Shown here: piece after piece, positions 8,515 to 16,898 of the stretch
Layout of the letters: the number at the start of each line of letters is the position of its first letter
Numbering within the stretch: the stretch's first letter is position 1
Assembly: GCA_910589385.1 (NCBI GenBank)
Contig: CAJUTU010000021.1
Location: 1 to 61,835 of the forward strand
Source of the DNA: an uncultured Lachnospiraceae bacterium
GTDB taxonomy: Bacteria > Bacillota > Clostridia > Lachnospirales > Lachnospiraceae
Length of the DNA: 61,835 bases
Reading direction: 5' to 3'
The notes under the pieces: generated by a model
The model's database searches: none
Seen by the model: the letters and a program-made list of their open reading frames with translations, nothing else
What the model was told of the DNA's origin: nothing
Program-made: the position numbers and the translations under genes

Positions 8515-9747
8515 ATGTTTATACTATATAATGAAAACACAAGATTTCCGGTAAAGGTTTGGCTGGAAAATGAAGAGCAATTAGAGGGAAAATGCCTGGA
8601 ACAGGCCTATCATCTGTCACAGCTCCCGTTTCTTCATAAATGGGTCTGCCTGATGCCCGACACCCATGCGGGAAAGGGAATGCCGATCGGGGGCGTGATC
8701 GCGGCAAAGAATGTGATCATTCCAAATGCGGTAGGCGTGGATATTGGATGCGGCATGGCCTTTATTCCGACGAATATCCGTATGGAGGACATTCGGGAGA
8801 TCCAGACGGGAAACGGCACGATGATCCAGGCCATGATCGGCAGCATCATGAGGTCGATCCCGTTAAATATGGAGAGATACAAGGTTCCACAGGAGTCCCG
8901 GGTGCTTGACCGAGCGAAACAGGAAATGGAGAAATATGAGCAGAATGGGGAACTGGTTCCTCTGATGGAAGACGGATATTTCCAGACTGGCAGCCTGGGC
9001 GGAGGCAATCATTTTATTGAGCTTCAGGAGGATCAGGAAGGGTATCTCTGTATCATGATCCATTCAGGGAGCCGCCATCTGGGAAAGGCTGTCTGCGATT
9101 ATTTCCATAAGAAGGCAAAGGAACTGAACCGAAAATGGTACAGCGAGGTGAACGAGGAGTATCAATTAGCCTTTCTGCCTGTTGATACAGGGGAAGGAAA
9201 GCAGTATATTGACTGGATGCATCTGGCCATGGAGTACGCATTTGAAAACCGGGCCAGGATGTTGGAAAAGACTTGTTCCATTGTAAAAGAGATCATAGAG
9301 AAGCACACGGGACAGACCGTAGAATTTGGAGAAGAAATCAACTGTCACCATAATTATGCGGCGTTGGAAAATCATTATGATGCCAATGTCTGGGTGCACC
9401 GCAAAGGCGCTGCCAGAGTGCGTAAAGGTGAAATGGCTGTGATACCCGGAGCCATGGGGTCCTATAGCTATGTGGTGGAAGGGAAAGGAAATGCGGAATC
9501 CTTCTGCACGTCCTCGCACGGGGCAGGCAGAAATTACTCCAGAACAGGGGCAATGCAGGCATTTTCCACAGAGAAGGTGATGGTGGATCTGAAGGAACAG
9601 GGTGTTGTGCTGGGAAAACGTAAGAAAAATGATGTGGCTGAGGAATGCCGGTTTGCCTATAAGGATATCGACCAGGTCATGGCACAGCAGCTGGATATGG
9701 TTACGCCAATCAGAAAATTAAAAACGGTCGGCGTAGTAAAAGGATAA
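8515..9747 (+). CDS. rtcB: RtcB-family RNA ligase
   Basis: This 410-aa enzyme joins RNA 2',3'-cyclic phosphate or 3'-phosphate ends to 5'-OH ends using GTP and Mn2+, via a guanylylated histidine. The metal-site residues are visible: D76 and C79 in GVDIGCGMAF, the GGGNHFIE histidine, the HSGSRHLG histidine and the CHHNYA histidine. The SHGAGRNYSRTGAMQ histidine is the expected guanylation site. Length matches the bacterial family. AGGGAGAGG at 8501-8509 supports the ATG at 8515 over a GTG at 8497. No archease or RtcA is next to it; instead it faces two WYL regulators. It probably acts in RNA repair rather than tRNA splicing. Confidence 0.95.
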   Translation: MFILYNENTRFPVKVWLENEEQLEGKCLEQAYHLSQLPFLHKWVCLMPDTHAGKGMPIGGVIAAKNVIIPNAVGVDIGCGMAFIPTNIRMEDIREIQTGNGTMIQAMIGSIMRSIPLNMERYKVPQESRVLDRAKQEMEKYEQNGELVPLMEDGYFQTGSLGGGNHFIELQEDQEGYLCIMIHSGSRHLGKAVCDYFHKKAKELNRKWYSEVNEEYQLAFLPVDTGEGKQYIDWMHLAMEYAFENRARMLEKTCSIVKEIIEKHTGQTVEFGEEINCHHNYAALENHYDANVWVHRKGAARVRKGEMAVIPGAMGSYSYVVEGKGNAESFCTSSHGAGRNYSRTGAMQAFSTEKVMVDLKEQGVVLGKRKKNDVAEECRFAYKDIDQVMAQQLDMVTPIRKLKTVGVVKG

Positions 9748-9827
9748 TGGAAATGTTTTTTTGTGTGAACATCGCCTCAATTTCTTGCGATATCCCCAAT
9801 CATATGCTAATGTAAATATCATCTAAA

Positions 9828-9847
9828 CGGCGGCGTTCTTGCCGCCG
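9828..9847. repeat. GC-rich hairpin upstream of the Rpn gene
   Basis: CGGCGGC-GTTCTT-GCCGCCG forms a perfect 7-bp stem with a 6-nt loop. No T-run follows on either strand, so it is not a normal terminator. It lies between rtcB and the Rpn-type gene; its role is unknown. Confidence 0.5.
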
Positions 9848-9963
9848 GAAGTATCTTGCCGTAAGGCTCTCATTTTCGGCGCATTTATCGCGGTATATCC
9901 GGACAATGAAGACAATGTAAAAAAACAGTATATAACGCTGTACAAAAGAAGGAGGAACTGCCT

Positions 9964-10998
9964 ATGACAACAAAGTTACAATCCTGTTTCCCGATGATCC
10001 GGACCAGGATGGAGGTGATGGAAGAGATTCGGAGCAAGCCCGCTCTGTCCGGAACATTCAAAAAGTGGAAGGAAGGACAGCAGAAAGAATTTTTGGACTT
10101 CTGCACGGGAGTAAGAGGAGTCAAGCTTCTATATGATTCTTTTTTCAAAGAAATCATTAACCCCGAATATACCCCGGAGAGACTGGAAGAGTTTTTATCG
10201 CTGCTTTTAGGACAGGCTGTAAAAATACGCGTGGTCTTACCGAACGATTCTACAAGGATCGCGGATGAAGGTTCTCTGCTGATCCTTGATATTTTAGTGG
10301 AACTTGAAGACGGCAGCCTGGCAAACGTGGAAGCGCAGAAGGTAGGCTATAAATTTCCGGGTGAACGCTGTGCCTGTTATTCGGCAGATTTATTGCTGCG
10401 CCAGTACAAAAGGGTCAGGAGCGAAAAGAAAGAAAACTTTAGCTATAAAGACATCAAGCAGGTGTATACGATTGTCTTATTTGAGAAAAGCCCAAAAGCC
10501 TTCCATGATTTTCCATCCGATTACCGTCATAAGATGAGACAGGAATCAGATACCGGAATCAAAATACCCCTTCTACAGGAATATCTGTTTGTCCCTCTTG
10601 ACATCTTCCAGAAAAACCTGCAAAATAAAGGTATTCAAAACGATTTGGACGCATGGCTCGCTTTTTTGAGTGTGGACGAACCGGAGGTGATCATCCAGCT
10701 GATCCAGAAATATCCCCGGTTTGAGCCCATGTATAAAGAAGTCTATGAGATGTGCAGGAATATAGAGAGGGTGATGGGATTGTATTCGGAAGAACTGAGG
10801 ATAATGGACAGGAATACGGCACAATTGATGATTGATGAACTGCAGGAACAGATAGACGAACAGAAAGAGCAGATAGATGTGCAGAAAGGGCAGATAGATG
10901 CGCAGAAAGAGCAGATAGATGTGCAGAAGGGACAGATAGAGGGCCAAGCCAGGGAGATTGCAGAGTTAAAAAGGCGTCTCGCGGAGAATGCGCGGTAA
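9964..10998 (+). CDS. Rpn-type PD-(D/E)XK nuclease / transposase-like protein
   Basis: This 344-aa protein belongs to the recombination-promoting nuclease group (PDDEXK_2 'transposase' family). The nuclease core lies around residues 45-215. Active-site candidates are the Asp in LILDILVELEDG and the E-x-Q of LANVEAQKVGYKFPGERC, with the D-S-F-F motif upstream. The C-terminal 50 residues are a heptad coiled coil built of EQIDVQK units encoded by 21-bp DNA repeats. Related E. coli Rpn proteins cut DNA and promote RecA-independent recombination, and some restrict phage. AAGGAGG precedes the ATG. The gene stands alone behind rtcB and converges with GH43. Confidence 0.82.
   Translation: MTTKLQSCFPMIRTRMEVMEEIRSKPALSGTFKKWKEGQQKEFLDFCTGVRGVKLLYDSFFKEIINPEYTPERLEEFLSLLLGQAVKIRVVLPNDSTRIADEGSLLILDILVELEDGSLANVEAQKVGYKFPGERCACYSADLLLRQYKRVRSEKKENFSYKDIKQVYTIVLFEKSPKAFHDFPSDYRHKMRQESDTGIKIPLLQEYLFVPLDIFQKNLQNKGIQNDLDAWLAFLSVDEPEVIIQLIQKYPRFEPMYKEVYEMCRNIERVMGLYSEELRIMDRNTAQLMIDELQEQIDEQKEQIDVQKGQIDAQKEQIDVQKGQIEGQAREIAELKRRLAENAR
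10846..10950 (+). repeat. 21-bp tandem repeat encoding coiled-coil heptads
   Basis: Units of GAGCAGATAGATGTGCAGAA type begin at 10846, 10867, 10888, 10909 and (degenerate) 10930. Each encodes one heptad of the [EG]QID[EVA]QK form. The units alternate between two sub-types (GAG...GTG and GGG...GCG), which points to recent duplication of a 42-bp pair. The repeat keeps frame on copy-number change, so coiled-coil length can vary without breaking the protein. Confidence 0.9.
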
Positions 10999-11035
10999 TA
11001 TGCAACGGCTTTTATAATTACTTCAATATAAAACA

Positions 11036-11082
11036 AAAAGGGGCTGTCGCTTCTAATGATTGAAAAATCGTGTGACAGCCCC
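11036..11082 (-). terminator. Intrinsic terminator of the GH43 gene
   Basis: GGGGCTGTC (11040-11048) pairs with GACAGCCCC (11074-11082). On the minus strand the stem is followed by TTTTTGTTTT. It lies 96 bp after the GH43 stop. On the plus strand no T-run follows, so it is one-directional. Confidence 0.85.
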
Positions 11083-11177
11083 ATCGTGAACAGTATCTGG
11101 GGATTAGTTCCGGTATCGCAGTGGCGGCTTTCGTTTTTTGCATAGCACCCATACGGCTTTTCCGGCTCTCTGGTCAT

Positions 11178-12056
11178 TTATGCATCCAGCATAAGCCCTT
11201 TTTCTCCGATGACTGCATCCACAAAGATTGGCCGCTCCTTGTATTTATCGTTAGGGAAATGCAGGGAAAATTTCAATTTCCCATTCAGATCCTGAAACAT
11301 CATACCATGACCGCCGTTCTCTGGATAAATCGGTGTGTCAATCTGTTTCCACGGCCCTGACACCCGGCCGCTTTCGGACACAGCGACACCTACTGCATAG
11401 CCGCAATTACCCCAGCTTGACCATGTCATATAGAGTTTGCCGTTACCTGCATCTACAATACTTGGCCCGTCTGTAAAATACACGTCTCCGTCCATCCCAA
11501 ATTCAGCCTTTGCAAAGGGAACCGGTTTTGCCCATTTTGCTTCTGCAGCAGAGAAAAGAACTGCTGCGCCGCCTTCTGCACGCTTCAGATCCTTTGATAA
11601 TTTTACGATACACATATCTCCGTCCGGGGTATCTTCAAAGGAATGAGAAAAAATCAGATACGGAGTGCTATCCTCAAAATATACTGTACCGTCGATGCAG
11701 GTCCAGTCCTCTTTTGTCAAACGGTCACTGTATACTTCAAATGGGCCTGTCGGATTGTCTGCTTTCAGCACATAGATTCCTTTCTTTATATCTTTTCCGC
11801 CGAAAGTTGTGATCAGGTAAAATGCATCACGATAATAAATACATTCTGGCGCCCAGTATTCGCGGTCTGCGAAAAAGCCTTCCGGACGGTGGAAAATTTC
11901 GACAGGGCCTTCCCAGTTTTCGAGGTCGCTGCTGACGTAGCAGTCAAAACCATCTGCAGATCCCCAGCAGGATGCGCTTCTGGTGCCGTACAGATAATAT
12001 TTTCCACCATATACTAAAATAAAAGGGTCTCTTATGTTCACTTCGTTTGTTCTCAT
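11178..12056 (-). CDS. Glycoside hydrolase family 43 protein
   Basis: This 292-aa cytoplasmic enzyme (no signal peptide) has a five-bladed beta-propeller fold. The catalytic base Asp is in NIRDPFILV near the N-terminus and the modulating Asp in WTCIDGTVYFED. The position of the general acid is FTDGPSIV, where many members have EGP; this DGP form is also seen in Lachnospiraceae GH43 enzymes. GH43 enzymes act mainly as beta-xylosidases or alpha-L-arabinofuranosidases on plant oligosaccharides. No sugar transporter or regulator adjoins it, so the substrate cannot be named. A strong terminator follows. Confidence 0.88.
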   Translation of the reverse strand: MRTNEVNIRDPFILVYGGKYYLYGTRSASCWGSADGFDCYVSSDLENWEGPVEIFHRPEGFFADREYWAPECIYYRDAFYLITTFGGKDIKKGIYVLKADNPTGPFEVYSDRLTKEDWTCIDGTVYFEDSTPYLIFSHSFEDTPDGDMCIVKLSKDLKRAEGGAAVLFSAAEAKWAKPVPFAKAEFGMDGDVYFTDGPSIVDAGNGKLYMTWSSWGNCGYAVGVAVSESGRVSGPWKQIDTPIYPENGGHGMMFQDLNGKLKFSLHFPNDKYKERPIFVDAVIGEKGLMLDA

Positions 12057-12236
12057 ATTGTTTTATCCTTTCTGGCTGATTTTTCTAATTCAATCTTTCC
12101 AGTATTTATGATAATTGTAGCAGACCTTCTCCAAAATACAATGTATATGTTTTAGATATATCCGACATCTTTTTATATAAAGGAAACGTATTTTTTCCTT
12201 TCATTCCCGAAAAGTAGTCCTTTCGTTCCATACACC

Positions 12237-12263
12237 CAAAAAATGGAACATATCTGCCGAAAT
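12237..12263 (+). promoter_or_regulatory. SigD/sigma-28-like promoter
   Basis: CAAA (12237-12240), 15 nt, then GCCGAAAT (12256-12263) resembles the sigma-28 consensus TAAA-N15-GCCGATAT. It overlaps an inverted repeat GTTCCAT (12225-12231)/ATGGAAC (12243-12249). The downstream start codon is 57 nt after the -10. No flagellar gene is seen in this window, so the match is suggestive only. Confidence 0.4.
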
Positions 12264-12320
12264 AATAATAGGGTATTTTTTAATTGCCTATAAGGAAGAA
12301 AAACGAAAGGAGAAGTGAAG

Positions 12321-13334
12321 ATGAATTTTGGAGTAACAGGTGAATTAGGGTACTATTTGGCAGAACAGTACCGGAAAAATGCAGCGCCTGGTAAGATCGC
12401 CGGCATGAGCTTTTCGGAGCTTGCGGCTGCCGGAGCGTCAGGGAGAGCAGTAGGCCAGCAGGACGTGTTAGGAAGAGCAGCAGCCCGGCCGGATGCGTCA
12501 GCGGTGAGCGCCAGCGGGGCCGGAACGGCTCTTTATATGGGAGAGTCCTACCAGGAACGGCTGAGCAAGATAACGGATAAAAATGCGGCTGCTGCTTTTC
12601 AGCAGGCTTATGCAATGAAAATGGCGGGCTCCACGGACTATATTTCGCTCATCAGCAAGACGTACAGCACTGGGATCGTAGGCGCAACAAACTTTGTGGA
12701 TGCTTTTTCACAGTATGATGTGGTGACCCATGTGGGAAATGCCAATATCTCCCCGGCTAATTGGCAGAGAAATGATTTTCCATTTTGGAAGTATTTCCAG
12801 AAAGACACAAGTGCGGATGCTTTGAATGATTGGAGGCCTGTAGGCGCGAATCCGCCGCAGACCCGCGGCGACTTGCAAAGGAATTACAGCAGCATTGGTT
12901 CCGGGCGTATTGCAATCCTCATACCAGAGAGCCTGCAGCAGAAAATGGATGCAGACCCGGCCTATGCCCGGCAGATCATAACAAAGCTGCAGGAATGGAA
13001 AGAGGATTATGACCGATGGGATAATACTGTGGCAGCATCTTATGGCTACAATGTGGCGGAGCATCAGGCGGAAAAGAATTATGTGTTCGATCTGGATGAA
13101 AATGGAGATGTGCGGAACTGTACGGTCAGCGGCGGGGGCGGAAAGCTGGTCGGCCCTACGAAGGAAGAGCAGGAGCAGTTTGAGGCAGAGCAGGAGAGGA
13201 AACGAAAGATCCGTGTCAAATACATCCAAATCCAGGAGGAAAGCGCCGAAAGGAAAAGACTGCAGCAGGCGCAGGAGAATTTATACTACTTCCAGAGCCA
13301 GCTTGTAAAAAATAATTTGTTTAGCCAGCAGTGA
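12321..13334 (+). CDS. Unknown protein, gut-Clostridia type (DUF6033-like?)
   Basis: This 337-aa protein has no signal peptide or membrane segment. The N-terminus (MNFGVTGELGYYLAEQY) is followed by an Ala/Gly-rich low-complexity region (about 20-75) and a globular part (75-255). The C-terminal 50 residues are a strongly charged coiled coil (EEQEQFEAEQERKRK to LYYFQSQLVKN). I do not recognise the family with certainty; DUF6033 is a guess. AAAGGAG sits 8 nt before the ATG at 12321. A second unknown gene follows after 119 bp and probably shares the SigD-like promoter. Architecture and promoter would fit a secreted or surface-appendage-associated factor, but that is inference. Confidence 0.6.
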   Translation: MNFGVTGELGYYLAEQYRKNAAPGKIAGMSFSELAAAGASGRAVGQQDVLGRAAARPDASAVSASGAGTALYMGESYQERLSKITDKNAAAAFQQAYAMKMAGSTDYISLISKTYSTGIVGATNFVDAFSQYDVVTHVGNANISPANWQRNDFPFWKYFQKDTSADALNDWRPVGANPPQTRGDLQRNYSSIGSGRIAILIPESLQQKMDADPAYARQIITKLQEWKEDYDRWDNTVAASYGYNVAEHQAEKNYVFDLDENGDVRNCTVSGGGGKLVGPTKEEQEQFEAEQERKRKIRVKYIQIQEESAERKRLQQAQENLYYFQSQLVKNNLFSQQ

Positions 13335-13453
13335 GCAGAAAAAGATGCCCGGACTTATGTTGAGGAGGCATGGACGGCTCGGATTGATGGAGGAGCTGTC
13401 ATTAGCAGGAACGACAAGATGACGTATAACTGCATATGCAGGAGGGATATATG

Positions 13454-14005
13454 ATGCATATAGGAAATAATTATCAGGGAATCTGGCAGTTTTTTGGGGA
13501 GAAGAGTTTTCCATTTGCTGGGGCGAAGAGCCAAAGCAGCAATTTAAATGCGAAAGCCATTGAAGACCTGCTTTCCGGACGTAGAAAAAATTCTTATGGC
13601 GTAGAAGGCATGAGGATAACCGGAAGGACTGATTGGAAAAGAACGATTCCTGTTTCGGATGAGATGAAACAGCATGTTTTTGAGGACGTGAAAAATGAAT
13701 TTTATAAGTATGGCGGAATGTCGGGCGATAATACTGCTGAAACAGATGCGTATTATGATAAGATACATTCCTATGTAAAAACTTTAAAAGCAAGTGACCG
13801 TTCCCCGGCCACATGGACGTTAAGCCAGCTTCATTTAAACCATGCGCATGCTGTAAAAAATGCGGTTAAGGAAGATATGCCCGGCTGGACTTCCGGGCAG
13901 CATATTCCGTCAGATGTGCTGGATAAAATTTTTGCAGATGAAAGCATTACATCTATGGTGTCAGGGAAATCAGGAGGGATGAAAGGGATAGATATCCAGG
14001 TATAG
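13454..14005 (+). CDS. Unknown protein, partner of the preceding gene
   Basis: This 183-aa soluble protein begins MHIGNNYQGIWQFFG, like its neighbour having a short N-terminal glycine/aromatic motif. It contains a helical central region (YYDKIHSYVKTLKAS) and a C-terminal part ending SGGMKGIDIQV. No enzyme motif is seen. GGAGGG at 13441-13446 lies 7 nt before the ATG at 13454; an ATG at 13451 is too close. A terminator at 14049 closes the two-gene unit. Function unknown. Confidence 0.6.
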   Translation: MHIGNNYQGIWQFFGEKSFPFAGAKSQSSNLNAKAIEDLLSGRRKNSYGVEGMRITGRTDWKRTIPVSDEMKQHVFEDVKNEFYKYGGMSGDNTAETDAYYDKIHSYVKTLKASDRSPATWTLSQLHLNHAHAVKNAVKEDMPGWTSGQHIPSDVLDKIFADESITSMVSGKSGGMKGIDIQV

Positions 14006-14330
14006 AAGATGCTGTATGGATATGGCTATAAGCTAAGTATCAGGAAGGACGGCCAGATTTTCTGGCTGTTTTTCTTTGTGTCATTTTATGTTTGTAACTA
14101 TGTGATGTTTTTTGGGAAGTCATGGATAGGAACGTTTATAAAAAGATTTTAGGTAAAATACAGTGAAGATATGGTATAATAAATGGCATAAAACCGAAGG
14201 CTTGATGATCTTGGGCGTTTTGACAGAAGTGGTGGGTAAAGGCATTTGCAGCAAACCGTAAATATGTTTATGCGAAGATCGTCTACAGAATGCCATTAGT
14301 TCGGCATATGTTGAGAAAAGGAAGGTATTT
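14006..14330 (+). other. Intergenic region before fic
   Basis: This 325-bp stretch begins with the terminator at 14049-14077. The rest should hold the fic promoter (TATAAT at 14176-14181). Part of it (14238-14330) reads as an open frame rich in Lys/Tyr/Val without a start or ribosome site. I found no VbhA-type antitoxin gene here. Confidence 0.45.
14049..14077 (+). terminator. Intrinsic terminator after the unknown gene pair
   Basis: ACGGCCAG (14049-14056) pairs with CTGGCTGT (14062-14069) around an ATTTT loop. TTTTTCTTT follows the stem. It lies 44 bp after the stop of the second unknown gene. Confidence 0.8.
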
Positions 14331-14936
14331 ATGGCACTGGAAAATAAATTTGATATTATTGATTCAGCAGAACTTGCCCATACTGAGGAAAAAGTAAGCA
14401 AAAAGAAGGCAGTATTGCTTTTTGAAAGCGGATATTTGAATACTTTAAAAGCGGGGACGCTTGAAAGTCTTTTAGAAATACACAAATATCTTTTTGACGA
14501 GATTTACGATTTTGCAGGAAAGGTAAGAGAAGCGAATATTTCAAAAGGAAATTTTCGGTTTGCGCCTGCCATGTATCTGTGCGCGGCACTTGAAAGTATT
14601 GAGAAAATGCCGCAGTCAACCTTTGATGAGATCATTGAGAAATATGTTGAGATGAATGTGGCACATCCATTCAGAGAGGGAAATGGGAGAAGCATGAGAA
14701 TCTGGCTGGATCTGATTTTGAGCCGGAAAATCCATAAGGTAGTAGATTGGAGCAAGGTTGACAAAGAAGATTATCTGCTTGCAATGGAAAGAAGCCCCAT
14801 TAAAGATACAGAGATAAAGCATTTGCTGAAGGCTGCTTTGACCGATAAAATCAATGACAGGGAAATATATATGAAGGGAATTGATCATAGTTATTACTAT
14901 GAAGGCTATGCAGTTTATAAGGCAGAGGAGCTTTAA
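14331..14936 (+). CDS. Fic-domain protein (AMP-transferase), self-inhibited type
   Basis: This 201-aa Fic protein transfers AMP from ATP to hydroxyl groups of target proteins. The catalytic loop is HPFREGNGRS at residues 112-121, with H112 as the base and the Arg residues as phosphate ligands. A beta-hairpin flap (NFRFAPAMYL, about 74-83) precedes it. The C-terminal tail holds SYYYEG (187-192), matching the inhibitory (S/T)xxxE(G/N) motif. In class III Fic proteins that motif sits in the C-terminal helix and its Glu blocks productive ATP binding. No separate antitoxin gene is next to it, as expected for this class. GGAAGG precedes the ATG. Confidence 0.9.
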   Translation: MALENKFDIIDSAELAHTEEKVSKKKAVLLFESGYLNTLKAGTLESLLEIHKYLFDEIYDFAGKVREANISKGNFRFAPAMYLCAALESIEKMPQSTFDEIIEKYVEMNVAHPFREGNGRSMRIWLDLILSRKIHKVVDWSKVDKEDYLLAMERSPIKDTEIKHLLKAALTDKINDREIYMKGIDHSYYYEGYAVYKAEEL

Positions 14937-15321
14937 GTAGAAATTAAGCAGGAACATATCACTTTTGGAATCCGGGTAGTCAATGGGATGGTAAACATCC
15001 GGATGTTTAAGCGGAGCATAGGAAAAAATCGGGAGGACATAGAGCAGTTTCAGCTTTACGCCGATCACCAGCCCCTGTGTTCATAGGACATCTCCGTCGG
15101 GAGTGTATGTATTTCCCAGAATCGTCTCGTTTGTCTTGTTTTGTGCTTTCAGATATTCTTATATGTTGCTTCTCCTCTTTATGGATAAAAAGGGTATGGC
15201 GCTAACCATACCCTGCTCTGGCTGCCCAGAGAAACCTCGTCGGTCAAAAAACATTTATACAAGTGCGAAAGAACAACTTTTCATAAAATCTGCCAGATTA
15301 TTTTTATCTCCGTAAATTTTC
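14937..15321. other. Intergenic region between fic and the AGCS symporter
   Basis: This 385-bp region has no supportable gene. It contains an 18-bp perfect palindrome at 14992-15009 (TAAACATCC/GGATGTTTA) and the terminator of the symporter at 15191-15214. The palindrome could be a regulator site but lies between two convergent genes. Confidence 0.5.
15191..15214 (-). terminator. Intrinsic terminator of the AGCS symporter gene
   Basis: AGGGTATGG (15191-15199) pairs with CCATACCCT (15206-15214) around a 6-nt loop. On the minus strand CCCTTTTTAT follows, so it serves the symporter gene that ends at 15322. Confidence 0.82.
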
Positions 15322-16725
15322 CTATCTCCAATAATCCACCTTATGCGGCAGTTGGATATCCTTTACATGAAATACCGGATTGTCCCCGCTTTTTACCTGC
15401 TTTTCATAATCCCTCAAAGCCTCCAGCGCATATTTGCTGAGGATGATGATCACCGGCATGTTGATGATGGTCATAAAGCCCATAGTGACATCGGCAATAT
15501 CCCACAATAATCCTGCATTCAGACCTGCTCCTATGAAGATGATCAGTGACGCGATAATCCGATATACGATCATAAAACTCTTGCTGGGAGTGTGCCCAAA
15601 CATATAATTAAAGATATGGTCCACATAGAACAGATTTCCCAGTAAGGTAGTAAATGCAAACAGGATCATGGATACAGTAATAAACATGGGTCCGAACGCC
15701 CCCAGGGCGCTTCTCAATGCTTCCTGTACATAAGGCGCGCCGGACAATGCTTCTGTGGGTTCAATTCCGGAGCACATGCACATAAAAGCGGTTGCAGAGC
15801 ACAAAAGCAGAGTATCAATAAATACAGATAAAACCTGTACCAGGCCCTGGGCAGCAGGATGGTTTACATCCGCAGAAGCAGAAGCGTTGGGTGCGGAACC
15901 CACACCGGCTTCGTTGCTATAAAGCCCACGCTTGATACCGTACATGACACAGGAACCGCTGAATCCGCCCATGATGGACTGGAGATCGAAGGCTTCACTC
16001 AGGATACGGGAGATCACGGATGGAAGATATGTAATGTTCATTACGATCACTACCAGAGAAACCAGTACATAAAGAAGCCCCATGACCGGAACCAGCACGC
16101 TGGTTACCTTTACAATTCGCTGGCCGCCGCCAAGCAGACAGTAGCCTACAAGCACTGCCAGGATCAGCCCGATCACCCATGGCGTCAGGTCTGGGTTATA
16201 AAAGCTGTAGGATGAAAATGTGGACTGCAGGTTATAAGAAGCCAGCATATTAAATCCGAACGCATAAGTTAATATCAAAAATACAGAAAATGCAAGCGCC
16301 AGCGGACGGCTGTGCAGGGCGGCTTCGATATAGTAGGCTGGTCCGCCGTAGCTTCCGTTCTCGCCGCGCTTTTTGTAGATCTGTGCCAGGGTACTTTCAA
16401 TAAAAGCTGAAGCGCTGCCGATGACGGCGATGACCCACATCCAGAAAACAGCGCCGAATCCACCAAGGCAGATGGCTGTGGAAACCCCGACAATATTGCC
16501 GGTGCCGACACGGGAGGCCGTGGAGACCATCAGCGCCTGGAAGCTGGATACTTTCCCGTCGCCTTCGGCTGGTTTTTCCATAATGGCCTTAAAAGCCTGT
16601 CTGATCATACGGAACTGCACAAAACGAGTCCGGATGGTAAAATAAATCCCGCCCAGCAGCAACAGAATGATCAGCAGATTTCCATACATAAAATTACTGA
16701 TCCATGAAACAATTTTTAAAATCAT
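15322..16725 (-). CDS. Sodium:alanine/glycine symporter (AGCS family)
   Basis: This 467-aa integral membrane protein imports small neutral amino acids with Na+. It has about 11 helices and family signatures: MVSTASRVGTGNIVGVSTAI near residues 67-86, the NGSYGGPAYYIE loop and YSNEAGVGSAPNASA in the middle. Length is normal. The gene stands alone, starts after TGGAGGAGAAAAACT and ends at the terminator 15191-15214. The upstream region 16726-16898 shows no glycine riboswitch. Confidence 0.92.
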   Translation of the reverse strand: MILKIVSWISNFMYGNLLIILLLLGGIYFTIRTRFVQFRMIRQAFKAIMEKPAEGDGKVSSFQALMVSTASRVGTGNIVGVSTAICLGGFGAVFWMWVIAVIGSASAFIESTLAQIYKKRGENGSYGGPAYYIEAALHSRPLALAFSVFLILTYAFGFNMLASYNLQSTFSSYSFYNPDLTPWVIGLILAVLVGYCLLGGGQRIVKVTSVLVPVMGLLYVLVSLVVIVMNITYLPSVISRILSEAFDLQSIMGGFSGSCVMYGIKRGLYSNEAGVGSAPNASASADVNHPAAQGLVQVLSVFIDTLLLCSATAFMCMCSGIEPTEALSGAPYVQEALRSALGAFGPMFITVSMILFAFTTLLGNLFYVDHIFNYMFGHTPSKSFMIVYRIIASLIIFIGAGLNAGLLWDIADVTMGFMTIINMPVIIILSKYALEALRDYEKQVKSGDNPVFHVKDIQLPHKVDYWR

Positions 16726-16898
16726 AGTTTTTCTCCTCCATATGCTAATGTAACGCCTCTCAATATTTACGCTCCATTATACAGAAAGCACAATAGAAAA
16801 GCAAATATTTTCGGTTTTTTTGGCAATTTTGTAATGGTTTCTGCTGCGGCGCTTTATTGACATGGACACTGTAGAGCATAGTGCAAAACTCTGATTTC

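Noticed and set aside
14238..14330. Possible Fic antitoxin upstream of fic
   Set aside because: A Lys/Tyr-rich frame is open there, but it lacks a start codon, ribosome site and a VbhA-like inhibitory helix; the inhibitory motif is found in the Fic tail instead.
9801..16755. Shared 15-mer CATATGCTAATGTAA near 9800 and 16740
   Set aside because: A 15-bp match is expected about once by chance in a window of this size and has no structural context.
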